64,000 nucleotides of DNA. It comes from Planctomycetota bacterium. GTDB lineage: Bacteria > Planctomycetota > UBA1135 > UBA2386. The stretch spans positions 124,001-188,000 of the forward strand of contig JACKHZ010000013.1 in NCBI GenBank assembly GCA_020638735.1. Direction: 5' to 3'. Position 1 is the first letter of the stretch. Each line of letters opens with the position of its first letter. Below, in pieces: positions 7,813-15,441 of this stretch. Below the pieces are notes generated by a model. The model did no database searches. It was not told where the DNA came from and saw only the letters and a program-made list of their open reading frames with translations. The position numbers and the translations under genes are program-made.

Positions 7813-9468
7813 ATGCCGATGCTCAGCCTGCTGTTCGGAATGCTCGCCGCGACGACGCCCGGCCCGCAGCAGGCACCCGGCAGCATCGACGTGCAGGTCG
7901 AGCGCATCGAACAGTGCCCGTCGAACACCAGCGAAGGGCAGCGCGAACTGTTCACCGCGCGCCTTCTCGCCGCGCACGCCGCGCTGGCGCACGCGCTGGC
8001 GCCGACGTTGCCGGTGAGCGACCGGCCGACCCTGCAGCTGACGTTGATGGAGCAGGGCGCCGCGGCGCGGCAACTGGCGTCCGAGCGCTGCAGCATGGAA
8101 CTGCTGGGCGCGGGCGTGCTCCACGCCGACGGCGCGACCGCCGTGCTGGTGCGCGACCCGAAGCACGACCGAGACGCCGAGCTGTGGCGGGCGTGCGTGC
8201 ATGCGGCGACCCTCTGCGAGGTCGCCGCCGCGCTGGGCGAGTCGCAGCAACGCACGCTCGGATACGGCTGGCTCGCAGTCGGTCTCGCCCATCGCGCCGA
8301 GCGCGAAGCCACCGGCACGATCGACGTCTGCTTCGTGCATGGCGTGCTGCAGGAGCGTCTGCCGTTCTGGGGAGGTGACTGGAGCCGCGCCGCGAACGAG
8401 CTGCTGGCGCGCCAGCAGCTGCCGTCGCTGTCGGCGTTGCTCGCGACGGAAGCCGATGCGCTGGACTTCGGCGAGCGGGTGTTGGCGCTGACACTCGTCG
8501 ACTGGCTGCACGACTCGCCGCTCGCCGGCGCAGCGCCGACCACACACGGCGACGGTGCTGCCGACGCGCCGCGCCCGACCCTGCTGGCCAGACTGCTGCA
8601 AGCCGGGCGCGATGGCCGCCCCGCGACGACCGCGCTGGCGGAGATCGGAGGCGCGGCGCTCGACGTGCTCGAGCAACGCCTGCACGAGTTCGTTCGCCGG
8701 CGCGCCGCGTTGTCGACACAGCCGCGTCCCGTGGCGCACCACGCGACGCACCCGCACCTCGCCGTCTACGTCTACACGCGTGAACCGATCCGCGAGCGGC
8801 ACCGCGAGGTCGTCGACAAGGCGCTGCAGCGGCGCCGCGACGCCCACACCAGCGGTTGGCGCAACGCCGACGGCGCGCCCGAACTGCGCGTCGGCCCCGT
8901 CAACCGTGGCGCCCGATTCTGGCACGGCGACGAGGCCGGCAAGAACATCGCCCGCGCCTGGCCGATGGTGGTCGTGCTCGAGTACGAACGCATCGGCCAG
9001 CCGACCGCATACCTCGACTGCTTTCGCCGTGTCAGCGGCCGCAACGACGGCGACGGCTGGCTGCTCGACCCGACGGTCGACTTCGTCGGGCATCACAACG
9101 CGCAGTACGCGACGGCCTTCGACGAGCGCTTCGGCTACCTGGCGGTGCCCGACACGCCGACCGGAGGCCACGTCGGCGGCAGCGAGTTCGTGCACCGCGG
9201 CCGCGTGCGCTGGGCCGACGGCAGCGTCGGTGTGGTCGGCACATGGACTGCGATGGAGGCGCCGCGCTCGCGCAACGTCGAGCCTTGGCGCGCCGTGCAG
9301 GTGCCACTCGTCGACTGGCTGGCCGACGACAGCACGTCGACGCTCGGCGCGCGGCGGATCGTCGCCATCCGCGACCTCGAGCGTGAGCTGGCAGTGTTCG
9401 GCACCGACACCGTGTTCCGCTTCCCGGAGATTCCGCCCGGCCTGTTCGCCGGGCGCGGCGGCCCCTGA
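7813..9468 (+). CDS. Predicted secreted protein, unknown family; parent of the truncated copy at 6488
   Basis: About 551 residues, starting with a hydrophobic signal-like segment (LSLLFGMLAATTPG). I recognise no enzyme family. The first half is alpha-rich (residues 45-300); the second half, from about 315, has a mixed alpha/beta look with motifs such as WPMVVVLEYERIG, YLDCFRRVSG and WLLDPTVDFVGHHNAQY. A conserved C-terminal block (DLERELAVFGTDTVFRFPE) is retained in the small copy upstream. A TACAGT box occurs about 50 bp upstream. The distance to the dioxygenase gene is 83 bp, so a common transcript is possible but unproven. Confidence 0.72.
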   Translation: MPMLSLLFGMLAATTPGPQQAPGSIDVQVERIEQCPSNTSEGQRELFTARLLAAHAALAHALAPTLPVSDRPTLQLTLMEQGAAARQLASERCSMELLGAGVLHADGATAVLVRDPKHDRDAELWRACVHAATLCEVAAALGESQQRTLGYGWLAVGLAHRAEREATGTIDVCFVHGVLQERLPFWGGDWSRAANELLARQQLPSLSALLATEADALDFGERVLALTLVDWLHDSPLAGAAPTTHGDGAADAPRPTLLARLLQAGRDGRPATTALAEIGGAALDVLEQRLHEFVRRRAALSTQPRPVAHHATHPHLAVYVYTREPIRERHREVVDKALQRRRDAHTSGWRNADGAPELRVGPVNRGARFWHGDEAGKNIARAWPMVVVLEYERIGQPTAYLDCFRRVSGRNDGDGWLLDPTVDFVGHHNAQYATAFDERFGYLAVPDTPTGGHVGGSEFVHRGRVRWADGSVGVVGTWTAMEAPRSRNVEPWRAVQVPLVDWLADDSTSTLGARRIVAIRDLERELAVFGTDTVFRFPEIPPGLFAGRGGP

Positions 9469-9513
9469 ACACCGCGCACGCGACACCGCGCGCGCAGTTC
9501 ACGACGGTGACGC

Positions 9514-9519
9514 TACGCT
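9514..9519 (+). promoter_or_regulatory. Start-proximal -10-like box TACGCT
   Basis: TACGCT lies 8 nt before the ATG at 9528; no clear -35 element. One member of the recurring start-proximal box series. Confidence 0.3.
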
Positions 9520-9527
9520 GTCGCGCC

Positions 9528-10223
9528 ATGCAGATCGTCTGTGAGAGCTGCGGCGCGGTGGTGCCAGCCGACAACCTCAACCTCGAGCGCATGGTCGCCA
9601 AGTGCGTCGCTTGCGATGCGGTGTTCGCGTTCCAGGTCGACGCCGCTCCGCGGCGACGCGAGAACATCGCCCGCCCCGAGAAGCTGCAGGTCGAACGCCG
9701 CGGCGACGAGACGGTCGTGCGGCGTTCGTGGCGCAGCCCGCTCGCCGGCGCGTTCCTGCTGCTCTTCGCGGCGATGTGGAACGGCATCGTCTGGACCGGC
9801 TACGTGATGACCGGCGACGACCAGTCGATGATCTTCCGCTGGTTCCTGATCCCGTTCCAGCTGATCGGCTTCGGCGTGGCCTACTTCGCGCTCGCGGTCT
9901 TCGTCAACACGACCACGCTCACCGTGTCGCGACGCCGCCTGGTCGTGCGCCACGGCCCGCTGCCGTTCCCCGGCAACGTCGACATGGATCCGGGGGACAT
10001 CGAGCAGGTGTTCGTCGACGAGCAGCTCAACGTGCACCGTCACGAGAACTCCTCGTCGAGCTCGGTGTCGCGCTCCTACCGCCTGCAGGCGCGGCTGAAG
10101 GACGGCACCAAGAAGACCCTGATCCGCGCGTTGCCCGATGCCGACGAAGCGCTGTGGCTCGAGCAGCTGCTCAAGGACGAACTCGGCATCGCCGATCGCC
10201 CGGTGCGCGGCGAGTATCGGTAG
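9528..10223 (+). CDS. Zinc-ribbon membrane protein, unknown function
   Basis: About 231 residues. A zinc-ribbon (Cys5-x2-Cys8 ... Cys26-x2-Cys29) of the kind found at the N-terminus of bacterial MJ0042-like or zinc-finger proteins is followed by two predicted membrane segments (about residues 75-98 and 110-138) and a C-terminal cytosolic beta domain resembling a PH-like module (LTVSRRRLVVRHGPLPFPG ... VEQVFVDEQLNVHR region). The architecture suggests a membrane-bound sensor or adaptor; no catalytic residues are seen. ATG 9528 is preferred over one seven codons upstream because the ribbon then begins at residue 5 and the TACGCT box is 8 nt away. Confidence 0.78.
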   Translation: MQIVCESCGAVVPADNLNLERMVAKCVACDAVFAFQVDAAPRRRENIARPEKLQVERRGDETVVRRSWRSPLAGAFLLLFAAMWNGIVWTGYVMTGDDQSMIFRWFLIPFQLIGFGVAYFALAVFVNTTTLTVSRRRLVVRHGPLPFPGNVDMDPGDIEQVFVDEQLNVHRHENSSSSSVSRSYRLQARLKDGTKKTLIRALPDADEALWLEQLLKDELGIADRPVRGEYR

Positions 10224-10263
10224 CCGGATTGCCATTCGCACCCTCTCCGGCCAAGCTCTCGCC

Positions 10264-10566
10264 ATGTCACGCGCGCTGTCCACCGACCTCGACGATCCGG
10301 CCGCCCGGCCCTACTTCGTCTGGGACGAGGAGGTGACCGTCGGCGAGCTGCGCGCACACCTCGCGTCCCCCGATCGCCGCGAACGTGCGCTTTGGACGGC
10401 GCGGGTAATGCGCGAAGCCCGTTACCAGGATGTCTGGAAGTTGGTCCGGCTGCGCGACGTCGTCGTCGACTTCTCGGCGATCGAACCGCATCTGGGCCGC
10501 ATGCGCGGCTTCTGGCGATGGCTACTCGACGGCTGGCGTGACGATGGACTACTCCCCGGGACTTAG
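10264..10566 (+). CDS. Small companion protein of an AbiEii-like nucleotidyltransferase
   Basis: About 100 residues, soluble, rich in Arg, Asp and Trp, with the stretch RALWTARVMREARYQDVWKL. It overlaps the downstream AbiEii-like gene by 23 bp in a different frame, the usual arrangement of a two-gene toxin-antitoxin operon with the antitoxin first. It lacks the winged-helix of AbiEi, so it is not a canonical AbiEi antitoxin. The antitoxin role is inferred only from position and size. ATG 10264 is the first start after the preceding gene's stop. Confidence 0.66.
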   Translation: MSRALSTDLDDPAARPYFVWDEEVTVGELRAHLASPDRRERALWTARVMREARYQDVWKLVRLRDVVVDFSAIEPHLGRMRGFWRWLLDGWRDDGLLPGT

Positions 10567-11197
10567 CCCCCTGCAACGGGATCTCCTGCGGGAGTTCTTC
10601 GCTCGCGAACGACGGTTCGTGCTGACCGGCGGCGGAGCCCTCGTCGGCTACCACTTGCGTCACCGCACCAGCGACGATCTGGATCTGTTCGCCAAACCGC
10701 CGGTCGACATCGAGGATGCACGCCGGGCCATGACCGGCGCGGCGGCAGCGCTCGGCGCGACGGTGGAGTCCCTGCGCACCTACCCCGATTTCGTCCGCCT
10801 GCTCGTCCGCCGCGGCGACGAAACGGCGATCGTCGACCTCGTCATCGACCGCGCCCCCGACGTCGACGAGCCCATCGACGTCGCCGACGGGGTTCGCATC
10901 CACTCGCTGCGCGAGATCGCATCCAACAAGATCTGCGCGCTGCTCGGCCGCGGTGAAGTCCGTGACTTGATCGACCTGCGGGCGATCCTGGCGCACGGTG
11001 TCGACCTCGAGGTGGCGCTGGCCGACGCGGAGCAAAAGGACGGCGGCGTCTCCGCCGCGACCCTGGCCTGGATCCTCGACCAGGTCGCGATCGGCGCACA
11101 AGCGAAGCTGCCTGGCGTCACGCCCGACGAACTCGAGAAGTTCCGCACCGGATTGGTCCAGCGCCTGCGCCGTCTCGCCCGCCCAAGCTCGGACTGA
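10544..11197 (+). CDS. AbiEii/AbiGii-type nucleotidyltransferase, putative toxin
   Basis: About 217 residues of the nucleotidyltransferase fold. Catalytic signature: LTGGGALVGYHLRHRTSDDLDLF, i.e. a GG-x-aL motif followed by S-x-D-x-D. A later SLREIASNKICALLGRGEVRDL-type motif supplies the conserved Lys and Arg-Asp of the AbiEii family. In type IV systems AbiEii transfers nucleotides and stops growth; related enzymes modify tRNA. ATG 10544 is chosen because it directly precedes the conserved N-terminal region and lies inside the end of the companion gene. It converges on the DinB operon. The toxin role is inferred from family and gene pairing. Confidence 0.82.
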   Translation: MDYSPGLSPLQRDLLREFFARERRFVLTGGGALVGYHLRHRTSDDLDLFAKPPVDIEDARRAMTGAAAALGATVESLRTYPDFVRLLVRRGDETAIVDLVIDRAPDVDEPIDVADGVRIHSLREIASNKICALLGRGEVRDLIDLRAILAHGVDLEVALADAEQKDGGVSAATLAWILDQVAIGAQAKLPGVTPDELEKFRTGLVQRLRRLARPSSD

Positions 11198-11239
11198 GAG
11201 GGTACCGCACCCGGTTCCTCCTCCTCGTTTCGCCTCGCG

Positions 11240-11767
11240 TCACCATCCCTTCGCCGCGCGCAACGTCGTGATGTGCGCGACGTGGTGCCGACCGTGCCAC
11301 GCATACGTCGCGACCAGGTCGTCGAGCGTCTTCTCGCCGTCGGCCGTGTGCACGCAGCGCCGCGCGAACGCCGCCTCGGGGGCAGCGCGCAGGCACTCGA
11401 CCAGCCGCGCCTGGATCTGCTGCACCAACAGCAGCGAACCACCGATCGGCGCACGCGCATCGGCGAAGCGCGACCACGCGTTCTCGTCGTAGGCCTGGAT
11501 CGTCGGACGGTCCTCGCCGAGCGTCAGCTTGTGCCGACAGTAGGCGTGCACGTGGCTGTCGGCGAGGTGGTGCACGACCTGCCGCAGCGACCAGCCGCCG
11601 GGTCGGTAGGGCGTGTCGAGCTCGGTCTCGCCGAGCCCGCGCACGGCGTCGGCGAGCTCGTTGGGCAGCGCGGCCATCGCGGCGAAGGCGGCACGGCGTT
11701 GGTCCTGGGTGAGGCGGCCCGTGAGCTGCAGGCGGCCGATCGGGAAACGCGGATCGTGGGTGGTCAT
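11240..11767 (-). CDS. DinB/YfiT-like putative metal-dependent hydrolase
   Basis: About 175 residues of the DinB four-helix bundle, closest to the YfiT branch (putative metal hydrolases and thiol transferases). Diagnostic pieces are RFPIGRLQLTGRLT at the N-terminus, DTPYRPGGWSLRQVVHHLAD (first metal histidine), ENAWSRFADAR, and YAWHGRHHVAHITTL (two further metal histidines). It is the last gene of a four-gene minus-strand run; its ATG overlaps the stop of the small membrane protein upstream (ATGA). The substrate is unknown; bacillithiol is unlikely in this group, so a generic metal-dependent hydrolase is the safer label. Confidence 0.87.
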   Translation of the reverse strand: MTTHDPRFPIGRLQLTGRLTQDQRRAAFAAMAALPNELADAVRGLGETELDTPYRPGGWSLRQVVHHLADSHVHAYCRHKLTLGEDRPTIQAYDENAWSRFADARAPIGGSLLLVQQIQARLVECLRAAPEAAFARRCVHTADGEKTLDDLVATYAWHGRHHVAHITTLRAAKGW

Positions 11768-12060
11768 GGAATGGCGGGCGGTCGCGGCAGCGCGGGTCGG
11801 ATCGGGCGCGTGAGACGGAGCGCGACGACGAAGCCCACCAGGGCCCCGATCACGCCGAACGGCACCCACGCGTTCACTTCGAGCAGGTCGTCCTCGACTC
11901 CGGTGTCGAACTGGTCGAACGGAGCGGATCCGGCCACCAGGTGACCACAGTCCATGCTCCACAGAACCGCCGACGTCGCGAACATCGCGCCGAGGAACGC
12001 ACCGACGACACAGAGCCCGATGCGGCTCGCGATCCCTCCGGCGGCGTGTGCGTTCTGCAT
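11764..12060 (-). CDS. Small membrane protein with two predicted transmembrane segments
   Basis: About 98 residues. Two hydrophobic segments are evident, near residues 13-35 and 66-84, with a short acidic loop containing DQFDTGVEDD between them. No known family recognised. It begins 3 bp after the stop of the larger membrane protein upstream and its own stop overlaps the DinB gene start, so it sits in the middle of a tightly packed transcript. A structural or accessory role for the neighbouring membrane protein is possible. Confidence 0.68.
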   Translation of the reverse strand: MQNAHAAGGIASRIGLCVVGAFLGAMFATSAVLWSMDCGHLVAGSAPFDQFDTGVEDDLLEVNAWVPFGVIGALVGFVVALRLTRPIRPALPRPPAIP

Positions 12061-12063
12061 GAC

Positions 12064-12612
12064 CTACGGCGACGTGGCGCTTGGGCCGAGTGTAGCCGCG
12101 CGCCGCGAACGCCACACCCGGCCGGCGAGCACCAGGCCGCCGACGAAGCCGACCAGGTAGCTGGCCGAATGCGCCCAGAGATCCGCGAGGAACAACACGT
12201 GCCGCTCACTCGGCACGCGCGACGCGAGCGGCTCGAGCAAGAACACCCAGCCCTGCCCGCCGGCGAAGTAGCCGATCCCGCCGGCCAGCGCCGCGCACAC
12301 CGCCATCACCAGCAGCAGCAACGCCACCGGCCGCAGCAGCGACCGCGCCGTGCGCATCGGCCGCGCGCCGCGCACCGCGGCGAACGCCAGCACCAGACCG
12401 AGCATCAGCCCGACCCACCACGTCGCGATCACGCCCCAGCCCAACGCCAGCAGCAGCGGCGAATCGGTGCCGAACACCGGTGGATGGCCGATGGTGAAGT
12501 ACTCGACGCAGACGTGGGCGGTGACGAGGTCGTGCGCGATGCCGTAGGCGATCGCGGCGACGATGCACATCGCGACGATGGAGAACGCTGTGACAGCTCG
12601 CGACCGGCTCAT
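12064..12612 (-). CDS. Conserved-looking membrane protein, four predicted transmembrane segments
   Basis: About 182 residues with hydrophobic segments near residues 8-28, 52-78, 93-114 and 145-165. The periplasmic loop after the first segment holds a VCVEYFTIGHPPVFGTDSP stretch, and the second segment has WGVIATWWVGLMLG, a pattern I have seen in uncharacterised bacterial membrane proteins. No transporter or enzyme motif stands out. ATG 12612 overlaps the stop of the upstream gene by four bases, placing it in the DinB operon. Confidence 0.72.
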   Translation of the reverse strand: MSRSRAVTAFSIVAMCIVAAIAYGIAHDLVTAHVCVEYFTIGHPPVFGTDSPLLLALGWGVIATWWVGLMLGLVLAFAAVRGARPMRTARSLLRPVALLLLVMAVCAALAGGIGYFAGGQGWVFLLEPLASRVPSERHVLFLADLWAHSASYLVGFVGGLVLAGRVWRSRRAATLGPSATSP

Positions 12613-13190
12613 CGCTCTTCTTCCTCGGCGGCCAACGACCGTACCCGCGCCCGCACCTCGTCACCGACGGCGATCATCGCGCCATGATGGTTCTCGACCA
12701 GCAACCATCGCAGCTGCACGTCCGTGACGAAGTACTCGAAGAACGACGTCTCACCGAGCACCCTTTGCGCGGTCGAGGCGTCGGCGACGAACACCGCGCA
12801 ATCGCCGTCTTCGATGCCGCCGAACCACACTTGCTCGGCGGGATCCGGAACCACCTTGTGCAGATGCAAGGAGCCATCGCCGCCCGGCGGACGGTACCAG
12901 TCGTACGCCAACACCGTCGCGTCGAACGTCCACGGCGTGCGGCCGGCGAACCAATGCACTTCGATGCCCGCGCGAGCCGCCACGGCAGCCGCATCGTCCA
13001 GGCGACGGATCGCGCTCGACGGCAGCGACAGCTCGGCGATCGCTTCGCTGATCCGCCGCCCGGAGTCGCTTCCCGCTTCGTGGTCGCGTGGCTTCACGGG
13101 TGCACTGTCCGAGGCTCGCGTCGGAAGACCATAGCGGGAGTCGGTGCCCCAACCCTGGTCCCACCGGGCCCGAGGAAGCGGAGTCGCCAT
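12609..13190 (-). CDS. Hypothetical soluble protein, first gene of the DinB operon
   Basis: About 193 residues from ATG 13190. The N-terminal 50 residues are low complexity and basic, so translation may begin further in; a GTG-type or internal start cannot be ruled out. The body (about residues 60-190) is a mixed alpha/beta domain with IEVHWFAGRTPWTFDATVLA, DGSLHLHKVVPDP and WLLVENHHGAMIAVGDEV. No family recognised. Its stop overlaps the next gene by ATGA. It is divergent from the AbiEi gene with about 115 bp between starts. Confidence 0.62.
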   Translation of the reverse strand: MATPLPRARWDQGWGTDSRYGLPTRASDSAPVKPRDHEAGSDSGRRISEAIAELSLPSSAIRRLDDAAAVAARAGIEVHWFAGRTPWTFDATVLAYDWYRPPGGDGSLHLHKVVPDPAEQVWFGGIEDGDCAVFVADASTAQRVLGETSFFEYFVTDVQLRWLLVENHHGAMIAVGDEVRARVRSLAAEEEER

Positions 13191-13264
13191 GAGCCGCCCC
13201 CGCCACGCCACTGGACCTTGGCCCGGTCGGAACACCGGCTCGGTCTATCCATCATCTACCGAAA

Positions 13265-13294
13265 GCGACACATGACGTTACTTTACGCTATCGT
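13265..13294 (+). promoter_or_regulatory. Low-GC candidate promoter of the abiE module
   Basis: A short AT-rich island stands out from the surrounding GC-rich DNA. GCGACA (13265-13270) and TATCGT (13289-13294) are 18 bp apart, and the -10-like box ends 10 nt before the AbiEi ATG. AbiEi proteins of this family repress their own promoter, so this is the natural operator region; no clear inverted repeat was found by eye. Confidence 0.35.
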
Positions 13295-13304
13295 TGCATA
13301 CCCC

Positions 13305-14090
13305 ATGGCCCGCGCCCTGGACTTCATCGATGCACTCGCCAGCGACGGGCGCCACCACTTCACGACCGACGAGGCCGCCGTGGCCCTGGGCACCGCCCCA
13401 CCCGCGATGCGCGCTTCGCTCCGGCGCCTGAAGGCTCGCGGACTGATCGCCACACCGCACCGCGGCTTCCACGTCATCGTGCCGCCGGAGTATCGACGAC
13501 TCGGCTGCCTGCCGCCGGAGCAGTTCGTTCCGCAGCTGATGCAGCTTCTCGAAGCGCCCTACTACGTCGCATTGCTCAGCGCCGCCGAACTGCATGGCGC
13601 CGCCCCACAGCGGCCGCAGAGCTTCCAGGTCATGGGCTCGGGCAACCGGCGACCGATTCGCTGTGGCCAGATCCGCGTGCAGTTCTGCGCGCGCAAGGAC
13701 GCGGCATCGACGCCCACCGCGCTGCGGAACACGCCGCGTGGATCGTTGCGCGTCGCGACGCCCGCGGCCACTGCGCTCGAACTGGTGGGCTACCCGGGCC
13801 AATGTGGCGGCCTCGAGCACGTCGCTGCGGTGTTGCACGACCTGGCGGAACGGCTGCACCCAACCGAACTGACCGACGAAGCCGAGCGCTGTCCGATCGC
13901 CTGGGTGCAGCGCCTCGGGCACCTGCTGGATCGCATCGGACACGCAGCGCTCGCCGGCGCGCTCCAACCGACGGTCACCAGACGCGCGGCGGTCGTGGCA
14001 CCGCTCGTTCGCGCGTTGGCGATCACCGGTGCGCCGCGCGACGAGCGCTGGCGACTCGCCGTCAACGCGATCCTGGAGCTCGAGACTTGA
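13305..14090 (+). CDS. abiEi: AbiEi family antitoxin
   Basis: Antitoxin and autorepressor of a type IV toxin-antitoxin/abortive infection module. About 261 residues. The N-terminal winged helix is FIDALASDGRHHFTTDEAA followed by MRASLRRLKARGLIATPHRG and a VIVPPEYR wing. The AbiEi C-terminal domain follows: PYYVALLSAAELHGAAPQR, a QVMGSG segment, basic strand RCGQIRVQF and a VATPAATALELVGYP end motif. ATG 13305 is preferred over 13272 because the AT-rich promoter-like stretch lies between them. Its stop overlaps the toxin start by TTGA, giving coupled antitoxin-first expression. GC content of the coding part is like its neighbours. Confidence 0.9.
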   Translation: MARALDFIDALASDGRHHFTTDEAAVALGTAPPAMRASLRRLKARGLIATPHRGFHVIVPPEYRRLGCLPPEQFVPQLMQLLEAPYYVALLSAAELHGAAPQRPQSFQVMGSGNRRPIRCGQIRVQFCARKDAASTPTALRNTPRGSLRVATPAATALELVGYPGQCGGLEHVAAVLHDLAERLHPTELTDEAERCPIAWVQRLGHLLDRIGHAALAGALQPTVTRRAAVVAPLVRALAITGAPRDERWRLAVNAILELET

Positions 14091-14899
14091 TCCCGCAGGA
14101 TCACATCACCCAGTGGCGCACCAACGCGCCGTGGGTGAGCGATCATCAGGTGGAGCAGGACCTCGTGATCTCAAGGGCCCTGGTCGCGCTCTACTCCCAT
14201 CCGACGATCGCCGAACTGGTCGCCTTCCGGGGAGGAACGGCGCTCTACAAGCTGCATCTCAGACCGGCTGCCCGCTATTCGGAGGACATCGATCTCGTGC
14301 AGACGTCATCGATGAGCATCGGCCCGTTGCTCGACGCCGTTCATGAGGTGCTCGACCCATGGCTCGGATCACCGCAGTGGAAGCAGGGAGAGGACATGGT
14401 CACGCTCGCCTATCGATTCACCTCGGAGGCCCTGCCGGCCGTGCCGCTCAGACTGAAGGTCGAGATCAACACTCGCGAGCACTTCACCCTGCACGGCTAC
14501 GAGCACCGCAAGTTCGAGGTGGCATCTCGCTGGTTTCGCGGCGCCACGACCATTCGCACCTACTCGCTCGACGAGTTGCTGGGCACCAAGCTGCGCGCGC
14601 TCTATCAACGACGCAAGGCCCGCGACCTCTTCGACCTCGTCATGGCGCTGCGATCCGGACAGTGCAGCGCCGAACGGATCGTCGACAGCTTTCGGCACTA
14701 CACGGGGGCAGCAAGCACGCGGGTCACGCGCGCAATGTTCGAGCGCAACCTCACCGGCAAGCAGTCCCACCCGCTGTTCTTGGCGGACCTGCGACCGCTG
14801 CTCGCTGCGGGCGACGATTGGGACGCGGACGCCGCAATGGAACAGGTCCGCACGACGCTGATCACGCTCTTGCCCGGCGAGCCGTGGCAAGGTGCTTGA
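14087..14899 (+). CDS. abiEii: AbiEii family nucleotidyltransferase toxin
   Basis: About 270 residues. The nucleotidyltransferase motif is FRGGTALYKLHLRPAARYSE followed by DIDLV (GG, S-E-D-I-D catalytic acid cluster). Downstream are the LKVEINTREHF strand and LLGTKLRALYQRRKARDLF, which contain the conserved Lys and Arg-Asp of the family. In characterised systems AbiEii inhibits growth by nucleotidyl transfer and AbiEi neutralises it indirectly. Translation appears to start at TTG 14087, inside the antitoxin stop, because the sequence is conserved-looking from that point and no ATG lies nearby. It ends 20 bp from the convergent biotin carrier gene. Confidence 0.9.
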   Translation: MIPQDHITQWRTNAPWVSDHQVEQDLVISRALVALYSHPTIAELVAFRGGTALYKLHLRPAARYSEDIDLVQTSSMSIGPLLDAVHEVLDPWLGSPQWKQGEDMVTLAYRFTSEALPAVPLRLKVEINTREHFTLHGYEHRKFEVASRWFRGATTIRTYSLDELLGTKLRALYQRRKARDLFDLVMALRSGQCSAERIVDSFRHYTGAASTRVTRAMFERNLTGKQSHPLFLADLRPLLAAGDDWDADAAMEQVRTTLITLLPGEPWQGA

Positions 14900-14919
14900 A
14901 GGTGCGCGCTCCGCCGTCG

Positions 14920-15441
14920 CTACTCCGCTGCAGCCTTCTCGACGACCACCAGCGCCTGCCCCTGATCGACCGTGGTGTTCTTCTGCACCGACACCGACTG
15001 CACGACGCCGTCGATGCCTGCCGCGAGCTTGTGCTCCATCTTCATCGCCGAGACGACGACCAGCGTCTGGTCGGCGGTGACGGTGTCCCCCACCTGGCAC
15101 AGCACGTCGAGCACGGTGCCGGTCATCGGCGCGCGAACGGTGCCGTCGCTGCCGCCGCCGCCACCGCCGCGGCGCGACGCCGGCGCGGTCAGCGTGTGCG
15201 TGCGACCGGCTGTGCGCACCATGTAGCGCTGCGCGGAGCCGGCGCCGTAGCAGACCGTGGCCTTGCCGATCGAACCGTCGACAGCGACCGGCGCGAGGCG
15301 CACGCCGCCGTCCGGCAGCGCACGCGCGTCGAACTCCAGCACGTGGTCGCCGACGCGCACGCGCCAGCGATCGCCGGCGACGTGCTCGGCGCGCACCGCG
15401 ACCTTGTCGCCGTCACGCTCGAACTCACGGGTGACCTTCAT
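14920..15441 (-). CDS. Biotin carboxyl carrier protein with BT-like N-terminal part
   Basis: Carries the biotin moved between carboxylase and carboxyltransferase sites of an acyl-CoA carboxylase. About 173 residues. The C-terminal biotinyl domain (residues 100-170) has the biotinylation motif AMKMEHKL with Lys134, preceded by APMTGTV. A Gly-rich linker (about 90-98) separates it from an N-terminal beta domain that resembles the BT domain of methylcrotonyl- or propionyl-CoA carboxylase alpha subunits. Its ATG overlaps the stop of the biotin carboxylase gene by four bases. No carboxyltransferase gene is adjacent. Confidence 0.88.
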   Translation of the reverse strand: MKVTREFERDGDKVAVRAEHVAGDRWRVRVGDHVLEFDARALPDGGVRLAPVAVDGSIGKATVCYGAGSAQRYMVRTAGRTHTLTAPASRRGGGGGGSDGTVRAPMTGTVLDVLCQVGDTVTADQTLVVVSAMKMEHKLAAGIDGVVQSVSVQKNTTVDQGQALVVVEKAAAE

